Shown in pieces: positions 37,767 through 64,000 of a DNA stretch of 64,000 bases; the first letter of the stretch is position 1, and each line of letters starts with the position of its first letter. Under the pieces are notes generated by a model. That model was not told the DNA's origin. It made no database searches and saw nothing but the letters and a program-made list of their open reading frames with translations. The position numbers and the translations under genes are program-made. The stretch comes from Apostichopus japonicus (Eukaryota > Echinodermata > Holothuroidea > Aspidochirotida > Stichopodidae): positions 13,879,001 to 13,943,000 of the forward strand of contig NC_092566.1 in assembly GCF_037975245.1 (NCBI RefSeq), given 5' to 3'.

Positions 37767-38135
37767 TTAAAGGGTGTGAAGACTCGCGCACAAAGAAATG
37801 TCTCATGCCAGTAATCTGACCTAGTTTCGAATGAGGTGTAACAGAAGTAATAGACACCACCATCGATCCCAGAAAATACACACACAGCTTGCTACCGTCA
37901 ATAATTAGACACTAGTGTACAGTCAATACATACAGCTACGGTCAATACACACGTACAACACAGTGTACATAGCAGCTATGGACATCTCAGGTCTAGATAA
38001 AAGATAACAAGGTATCAAGTTTCATTACTTTCTGCATTTTGTAGCGACAAGAAGAAAACATCATTTGCAAGCAACAGAAAGTTAACTTTTTCAGAGTGCG
38101 GCACGCGGTTTGGGGCGAGTCTTCAATGCCTTTAA
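37767..38135 (+). mobile_element. TTAA-type MITE, copy 2
   Basis: The body is 37771-38131, flanked on both sides by TTAA (37767-37770 and 38132-38135). Its terminal inverted repeats are AGGGTGTGAAGACTCGC and GGCGAGTCTTCAATGCCT. There is no coding capacity. Precise TTAA flanks are the known target preference of piggyBac elements, but the terminal bases do not follow the usual piggyBac CCC/GGG start, so the superfamily is left open. Confidence 0.85.
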
Positions 38136-38235
38136 GGTTTTCCAAATCCTAAACTGATGATATACTTACAGTGTTTGAAGTTCAGATGTGTTGCACCAAC
38201 TTCCTGTTTTGCAGCTGTTATTGTATGGAAAGTTT

Positions 38236-38384
38236 GACACCTGCATAATACCTACATCATGGAAAGGTGACACCTGCATAATACCTACATCATGGAAAGG
38301 TGACACCTGCATAATACCTACATCATGGAAAGGTGACACCTGCATAATACCTACATCATGGAAAGGTGACACCTGCATAATACC
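38236..38384 (+). repeat. 33-bp minisatellite, about 4.5 copies
   Basis: Near-identical units (GACACCTGCATAATACCTAC, then ATCATGGAAAGGT). Because 33 is divisible by three, both strands show repeated open frames; these are by-products of the unit length. Confidence 0.92.
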
Positions 38385-39429
38385 GTACATCATACATTAA
38401 AGCAGCAGTTTGTGTTGTAACAGGCTCCGTCAATTTTCCACTCCATCATAATGATTATTCTATCCACATAACAATCCAACAGCAATCCAATTAGCCTGGC
38501 AAATCATCAAATGTTTGCTAATGGCAATATAACCACTTTGTTACACTTGTGGAACAAATTCGCTGTCTTGACTTGAATTGACTTGGCAAGGACTTAATTG
38601 AAAGGGTTTGGCAATGACAAATATAAATTTAACATCACACAAGTGGGATGCATTATTTTCTGTATTGACTTTACATTTTATGCAATGGTTGTAACCACAG
38701 GGATCTCTATAAGTAATGCAGTTATTTATTACATGCCTAGGTACAGTAAAGTGATACAGTGCAAATGAAGAGTAATTACCCAGAACTCATATTTTTTCCA
38801 AAAAAAGGTTCTGTGACCTTAAGGAAGTTGCCCTTCAGTTGTCAGTCATGAAAAGGAGGAGTCTTTGAACATCTCCAAAGGATGTATAAGCTTACAATGT
38901 AACTAGTTCTGTTATGTTCCACATCTTAAGCATGCAGTAATTGTGGAGAGAATTATCTGTATAATATTGCTCTGTCTTTGAGAAAGGAGGTCCTGCATAA
39001 GTTCCTTATAGGTGCCTGACAATCCTCACTGCTATCTCTGGAATTTGACTGGAATCTATGCAAATGAATTTCTTTGTTCCACACTAGCTGCCTATTATTA
39101 TATGGTATTTGAGTTGGCAGCAATTTACAATATGTATGTGGTGTTGTAACCAGAAACTAGTTCTATTCTGGATTACAATTGTAATTTGCAGGTTCAGCTG
39201 TAGCCATGCTTATCAGCTCATGTAAGTTTGTACTTCTGGCTACTTATGTTTCCCATCAAAATATTCTATTAGCTAACATAGTGTAAGCTGCCACTTTATC
39301 CACCAAGGTATGTGTAGCAAAGAGCAGTTCAGACAGTTCACTGAACCAGGGCTCCTGTGTCTGGGATCACCTCAGGGTTCGTTCTGACCCAACACTCACA
39401 TTTGCAAGTCAAGTTGGAGAGCCAGAAAG
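38385..39429. other. Intergenic, no gene seen
   Basis: AT-rich DNA downstream of the folate gene with no exons recognised. Confidence 0.4.
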
Positions 39430-40070
39430 ATGAATTAAGTGTGAATGCCCCAGCTCTCACCCTTGGGCCCTTAAAACCCTAGCTATGCCACCACAGATAT
39501 CTGTGCTCTATTTGTTTGTGCGTTTATTTCTGAAGTAAGAGTGCATCGCCCCAGCTCTCACCCTTGAACGGCCCTGAAAACCCTAGCTATGCCACCACAG
39601 ATAACTGTGCTTTATTTATTTGTTTGTGTTTATTTTTGTAGTAAGAGTGAATGGCCCATGCCTTCACCCTTGAACTTGGGCCCTTAAAACCCTAGCTATG
39701 CCACCACAGATAACTGTGCTTTATTTATTTGTTTGTGTTTATTTTTGTAGTAAGAGTGAATGGCCCATGCCTTCACCCTTGAACTTGGGCCCTTAAAACC
39801 CTAGCTATGCCACCACAGATAACTGTGCTTTATTTATTTGTTTGTGTTTATTTTTGTAGTAAGAGTGAATGGCCCATGCCTTCACCCTTGAACTTGGGCC
39901 CTTAAAACCCTAGCTATGCCACCACAGATAACTGTGCTCTATTTATTTGTTTGTGTGTTTATTTTTTAAGTAAGAGTGAATGGCCCATGCTGCTCTCACC
40001 CTTGAACTTGGGCCCTTAAAACCCTAGCTATGCCACCACAGATAACTGTGCTTTATTTATGTTTGTTTTT
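39430..40070 (+). repeat. Tandem repeat with 109-bp units, about six copies
   Basis: Units share CCCTAGCTATGCCACCACAG, AACTGTGCTTTATTTATTTG and GTAAGAGTGAATGGCCCATG. The central copies start at 39651, 39760 and 39869, exactly 109 bp apart, and the next at 39980. The outer copies are more diverged, as expected of an array homogenised in its middle. Confidence 0.9.
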
Positions 40071-40556
40071 TGTAACATGTTTTGACTTTTAGCAGTGTTT
40101 GTCTGGGAGTATGCATCACAACAGAGACCAAACTATACGTAGATTAGAAAATGGGGCTATTCCTAAATATAGTAGCAGGCTGGTAAATTGATTATAAACC
40201 ATTGATCAGCTTTCACAGCATGTTCTTTTTTCTACTGACAGTTTAAGGGAAACCTAGTCACCATTCAACAGCTTTAACTTGCACAGTTTGCGTAACTGGA
40301 CGTGAAGAACGCACTGTGTGGTTAATGTTTAAAGCCAATACAGATAAAATCTACAGGTTAATTCACTAACAAACAGATGAATATTTCTATTTTAAAAAGC
40401 AGTGGACTAAGTATAAGTATAGTGTACATTTGTATGCTTGTGGCATTCAGATACATAGTTTGAAGGCTTCCAAAATGATGGGCACGACCCAGAGATGCAT
40501 TGTAAACTATGAAACAGTATACACATGGAAATGAGCGAAGAAATTTGAAGGCAAGA

Positions 40557-40628
40557 ATAGGACCCGAAGCGGTGACCTCGGGACTATCAGCCCAGCACTC
40601 TACTAACTTTGCTATACTGCCCTCAGTT
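40557..40628 (-). mobile_element. tRNA-derived SINE head
   Basis: Read on the minus strand the segment resembles a tRNA: TATAGCAAAGTTAGTAGAGT (A-box region), CTGGGCTGATAGTCCC (anticodon arm like tRNA-Ile, loop CTGATAG) and GAGGTCACCGCTTCGGGTCC (B-box and T arm). Several stem bases are mismatched and no CCA-side acceptor pairing is clear, so it is a SINE or tRNA pseudogene. The SINE body would extend toward lower coordinates, but its end is not defined. Confidence 0.6.
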
Positions 40629-43490
40629 GGTGGTGATTCCTATGTAGCTATTCTTTGCTGGGGGCGCCAGTAAGAAGCGACAGTACCTTGCATACCTAGT
40701 AACCAGAGATTTCCCGGTCACTTTTCCATTATTCTTGTACGTAAGTTCTAAACCTGTAAGATACATGACATTCACCTTTGCAATTAGCTTTAATCTTGTC
40801 AAAAACCTGTCAGGGTGTAGAAGTAAACCAGTTAGTAGACTAATTCTGTACTACCCACAATGCATCATTTTAATTGACCACTGTATTAGTATGGTATTTG
40901 ATTGACAAGCACTCACAACTACCATACTTGCAGGTAAAGATGATACTACAACAGAAAATCACAAACAAAAACAGAAACATGTTTCAAAATTAGACTTCTA
41001 TTTCATAATCAAACATCAACTGAAACACTCCAAGAATTTAAGTTAAATCATTCTCTTAAAATGAGATAATTATCGAATGATTTCAGAATAATTTCTTTAA
41101 TATCATATTGATGATGCCTGATGGATATATTACACTCAATTAAAATATAAAACAGTCATGTGGCATATAACTGAAAACCCCAAATTGGAATAGATAACGG
41201 CAGGTTGTGATTTTAAGTAAGGCATCTTAAACAAGTCACTACTTACGTTTATATATTTAGGTGGTGTCAAAAATTGACTTATTTCAACATTTTTGGCAGA
41301 ATTGCTCAACCCGAAAGCACTTAATAAAACAGCAAAATTAAAAAATAAAATAGCTGGTTGCAAACAAACGAACAGACTAAAATTTGCGTAACTGAATGAA
41401 ATTGGAAAATGGTAATTTCATTAAAAGAAATTAACCTTAAAACTACATCCAATATGAATCTAGTAAGCAAATGAACTCGACATTAAAAAGTTCAACTCAT
41501 TATGTGTAAAGCTTGAGGCCCTCAACATCATATTTCAATGATGGATATTATTTCATACCAAAAGTAACATGCCCCCCAACAGGGGATTAAACATCAACCA
41601 AACTGATTCATTATTCACTACATGGGCGTTTCTAAGATAATGCATAACACTTCCACTCGCCTTCAGGTATGTGTTGTCACAAGTTATGTCTCGAGCCATT
41701 CATTTTGTGTTGCCCTGTAGATATGCACAGTGACTCAAGCAGCAATGTTTCAGGTTGAGTCAGTTAAACACACTACCTGAAACTGACCTACTTTACTTAA
41801 TTATTGCAAATCTATCAAAAAAAAAATATATACTAATCAACACCTTGCACTCAATATTATTTCATCACTGGCCCATCATTATCTACAATTGATAAAATTA
41901 AACTTCAGAATTTAGTTTGTTTTTCATTATTTTTTCATTTTAATGATATTCTATGACTATACAGATAGCCATGTTTTCACCTCATGGGATGACATTCAAG
42001 TCCAAAATGGTGTGAGGCTAATTGGATTGCAAATAATTTAAAATATACTCTTGTAGATGTCCCCTGCATGCACAACATATAATCTTGTACTTGACAATAT
42101 CTTAAACCAAAGAAAAAGTTGTCAATGCCCTCTGTCTTTTCCGATCTATTTAATATCATTTTGACAGCTCTTTAAGAATTGTTAGATAGCAACGATAATG
42201 AACATGGTGTTTTTGAGGGTTTTTCACGGAGAATAACTGCATTTGATGAAAACATCCAGGAATCCTATTTTTAGACACAGATCATACATTTTGGCTACAT
42301 TTGATTTATATTCAGCCACAAGTTTTCTTTTAAAGGTACCTAAAACATCTTACTCAAACTTTGAACTCATGTTCACTTACACATGCATTTACTATCACTA
42401 CAAAATGGTCCTTTACTTTTACATCTAGAAAAGCTCTCTTAAAATTATTTCAACCCTTCCTTTTATCTGTACTGAAGCTGAGTACACACTTATTGACAGC
42501 ATTTTATTGGCAAGCTCTTAAAGGAATGCGTCAGTACTCATTCCCAAACTTGGAGAGTTGTTTGCCAACATTATTTGGCATAAAGAACATGCATTGTGAG
42601 GGTATATTTCGTCATTAAGAATCGGATATTTTAAGTTTGTGGAAATTTTGAGAATGTAACTAGCAACAACAAGGTGAGCAAATATCGTTATGGCAACAAG
42701 AGTAGAAACCTAAAAGCGACTAGTTCTCAAAAGGAGATACGGCTTTGCAATGTTAAAAAAGAGTTAAGCCGTAAAAATTCAGAGCTTGTTGATAATAAAA
42801 CTCGCTAAAATTTCCAGAGAGAAATTAATAGCAGAATTCCAAATTACACCAAAAGTAAGCTTTTGGAGTTTACTTACAATACTGACATCACAGATCACCG
42901 ATTTCCATTTCCTAGAGTAACGGTGAATTCATTGAAAGCAGCCATATCTGACAGTACGAATAAAGGATATTGCAATGTACTTATTAGCTACCAATGTGAA
43001 ACATGTTTTCCCTCACTATAAATTTCTGATATTTTCTGCCGCCAAAGTACTGCTTTGCCTTTTTGCTTTTTTTCTCATTATTTTAAAACAAAGTTAAAAA
43101 TTGAATGTTATCTCAAAGAAGCTGAAGACATGAGGAAGGAACACAATCAATTTAATAAAAGATATTATAATAATTCCATATGACTAAAATAATTTCCACA
43201 GCTGTTTCCTCTTAAATTACAGACTTGACCATCACACATATATCATATCTGTTCTCCTGAATTTACAAACTATGGTCGAGCAAGACATATAAAACATGCT
43301 TGAACCTAATGAATAAAATACCTTTCTTCCTAAATTCTGAAATTACTTTATTTAAATATAAAATTGTTAACTGAAATATATTTACTTTGCATTCTGCGAA
43401 TGAAAATCTTACATTAAGTCTCATTTTCCACAAATCCATCGTAACAAACCCCATTCTACTGTGAAGACCCAGCATAATCATCATGCTCAC
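40629..43490. other. Intergenic, no gene seen
   Basis: AT-rich DNA with no recognised exons. A possible TTTATT (AATAAA on the minus strand) at 43347 is about 1.5 kb past the stop of the minus-strand gene, too far to assign with confidence. Confidence 0.4.
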
Positions 43491-43496
43491 TCTAGA

Positions 43497-43782
43497 CCAG
43501 CTGTCGGCCATGACCCACTCACCGTGACCCATGGAGAATGATCCTCCCTCCACCCCACACTCCCCTCACCCGCTCCTCCAATTTATCTTGACAATGCCAC
43601 TAGAATATGGTGGCTATTATGATGGTTGGCTCTGCTTCCTTGTGATAAAGTTCAGTGATAAGGGCTCGGAAGAGACCAAAATGCAATCCTAAGATTTAGC
43701 ACACAGGGCCACTGATCCACTGAAAGTCCTTTGCGACTCAAACATTGGGTTGCGAACAACAGTTTGTGAACTGATGCTCTAA
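43497..43782. mobile_element. Possible decayed hAT (Charlie-like) fragment
   Basis: The left end is CAGCTGTCGGCCATGACCC. The right end on the minus strand is CAGTTCACAAACTGTTGTTC. Both resemble the TIRs of Charlie-type hAT elements, which often begin CAGTGGTTC. No 8-bp duplication is certain, so this is only suggestive. Confidence 0.35.
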
Positions 43783-44858
43783 GATGATACAATCAGATAC
43801 TAAGTAAATCTCAATTCATGTAAAAGATTAACGATTGAAGAACCGTAATTTAAATTAATTAAGTTAAAATGACCGAATACCAGTCATATGTGAAGATCCG
43901 TCTGCCTAACAGTGGAAGTGAGTGTTACCAGTAGGAAAGATGACATGGCTCCACAAACTACCAGAAATCCATTCATTTTATAAAAAATACACGATTAAAA
44001 GTCTAAAACTTCCAGAGATAATAGCTGAAACCAGGTGGAGGTACGGAAGCATAGCATAATTTTGAGGAGGAAAAGATCGACCTCTATCGACCTCTCCCAG
44101 TCCCTACCCATGGTTACACATCTTAGCAGAAATGCATAGATCAACAATAAAGAATACTAACAAGGAGCCACCAAGGAAGAAGCCTTGCTCAGACAATTTA
44201 CCGTGGTTTCTACTACAGACAATCGCAGAGAGCATATATATGTATGAAGCCTTTCTGGTGAGAGATAGCAAATACAACAGATCAACAGTACTATAAAAGT
44301 ATCGAAGACAGAACTTTGGCATATATGAAATTCGGAATCCATAATAGCTAAGAAGCATCGAAATATTACCAATTTGAAGTAATCATTTTCGTAAATATTA
44401 CACGAAAAAGCGACAAGCAAATAATCTTCTGATCACTTACCCATTTGCTTTACTGCCGGATAAATCATAAGAAGGCTTTGCTATTAAAGTGTGAACTAAT
44501 GCATATTTATGGTGGTCCGTGCAAGCAAATCAGTTGTAATGCTTCCTGTTGGAACTCGGTAATGTTTCAGATATATTTTGCCCTTTAGAGAAACAAATAA
44601 CTTTTGTAATGTGAATAACAATTTTGACTTGGTAAACTTGACAACCGTAATATCTGGTCTGGTGATAAATACTGTAACTTAAAACTATTGCTGACGAAGA
44701 AACATGGTAATTTCAATGTGATAACTGATAATGTACCAGCCTGATAACACCACAAAGTGTTTACATAATGGCATCGTTTAAACCTGTTCACCAAAGACAA
44801 AAATATGATCATATTTTTGCCTCTTCTACTAGCTGACTTAATATGATCTTTTTTGGAA

Positions 44859-63253
<18,395 letters not shown>

Positions 63254-64000
63254 CTAGAAGAAAATATGGATAGCAAGGGGAAGAAAATTATTAAAATCAA
63301 AAATTTTCCCCCCAGAGATTTCACATGTATACACATTTAGTTTCATTACTGTAGGCATATACATCAAATCCAATGCTGCAAGGATCAAGCAACTTGTAAT
63401 TCCCCTTTAAAGTGCTTCATGTGTAAACAATTTCTCTTAATTAAATCTCTACATGAACTGTAAGAAAGAAAGGCTTCGAAGTGAAAAGCTATCATTTATA
63501 AGTTTGTTTCAAATTAAAATGCTAGTCCAGAGGAAAATTTATTTTGAATAATTAATGATAGAAGAACATATTAAGCCAATGCTTCTCAACCTAGGTCCAT
63601 GTGAACCCCACCCCTTCCCCCCAGGGGGTAAAGAAAAGTCTTGGGGTGAATTGAGAGGAAGGGGAAATTGGGGGAAGTGGCTTTCTTCCTATCTAGTTGA
63701 GTGCACAATCAACGCTGTAACTGATATTCTAAGCAAGAAACATGGTAGCCTGGAGGTACTGTAATACATTGCAGAGATTTACGTCTCAAATTAACCAAGC
63801 TACTGTAAATCCAGATATTAAGACCCTTGTTCAGGAGAATCAAGCTCAATGGTGCCTTTTTTATTTTATTTTGTGTATTGTAGAGTGAATCTTAATGTTC
63901 AGATAACATGAACATTGATTGAATCGTAATGTTTACCGTTACAGCATGTGAATTAAAGTGATTGAAAAATATATGGTACATTTTTGTACATTGGGAGGGG
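63254..64000. other. Upstream ETNPPL-like intron and window edge
   Basis: No first exon with the required phase-2 donor was found on the minus strand. A sequence at about 63577-63670 (AATGCTTCTCAACCTAGGTCC followed by C and G runs) resembles a Charlie-type hAT end but is incomplete. Confidence 0.4.

Noticed and set aside
38166-38400. Repetitive peptides on both strands across the 33-bp minisatellite
   Set aside because: The unit length is a multiple of three, so the frames stay open by arithmetic on both strands.

Overview
The window looks like nuclear DNA from a marine invertebrate, probably an echinoderm such as a sea cucumber. That placement is an inference from low GC, many AGGCCTA-type motifs, long introns and dense young DNA transposons; no marker gene here proves it. 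There are no bacterial operons, CRISPR arrays or rRNA genes. Only two host genes can be supported, and both were rebuilt from short exons by protein similarity and GT/AG splice sites.

Layout. Positions 1 to about 28,000 hold no convincing host gene. They contain tandem repeats, a complete non-autonomous hAT-like element with an 8-bp target duplication (2233-3975), and two more copies of its inner repeat (13682-14745 and 19402-20391). The last of these also has a perfect 8-bp duplication, and a related sequence with an empty insertion site lies about 4 kb away. The same region holds an inverted-repeat element with telomere-like hexamers (7519-7783), a LINE reverse-transcriptase remnant (18680-19220) and a 336-bp tandem duplication (21619-22293).

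Positions 29041-37371 (+) carry five exons of a mitochondrial-type methylenetetrahydrofolate dehydrogenase/cyclohydrolase (MTHFD2 family). A candidate leader exon lies at 28532-28551 and a polyadenylation signal at 37716. Positions 37771-44858 are intergenic, with minisatellites, a tRNA-derived SINE and a MITE. Positions 44859-63253 (-) carry eleven exons of a class-III PLP enzyme of the ETNPPL/PHYKPL (AGXT2-like) family. Its first exon is not in view and probably lies beyond the right edge.

The two genes converge tail to tail. One enzyme acts in mitochondrial one-carbon folate metabolism and the other in breakdown of phosphoethanolamine or phosphohydroxylysine; nothing here shows a direct functional link. 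Their introns hold a family of four about 360-bp MITE copies, three flanked by TTAA on both sides, and a 56-bp satellite with about 21 copies. In each gene a short tandem duplication has copied one functional splice site, the acceptor of MTHFD2 exon 3 and the donor of the ETNPPL-like exon at 48758. These duplicated splice sites are the most unusual observation in the window.
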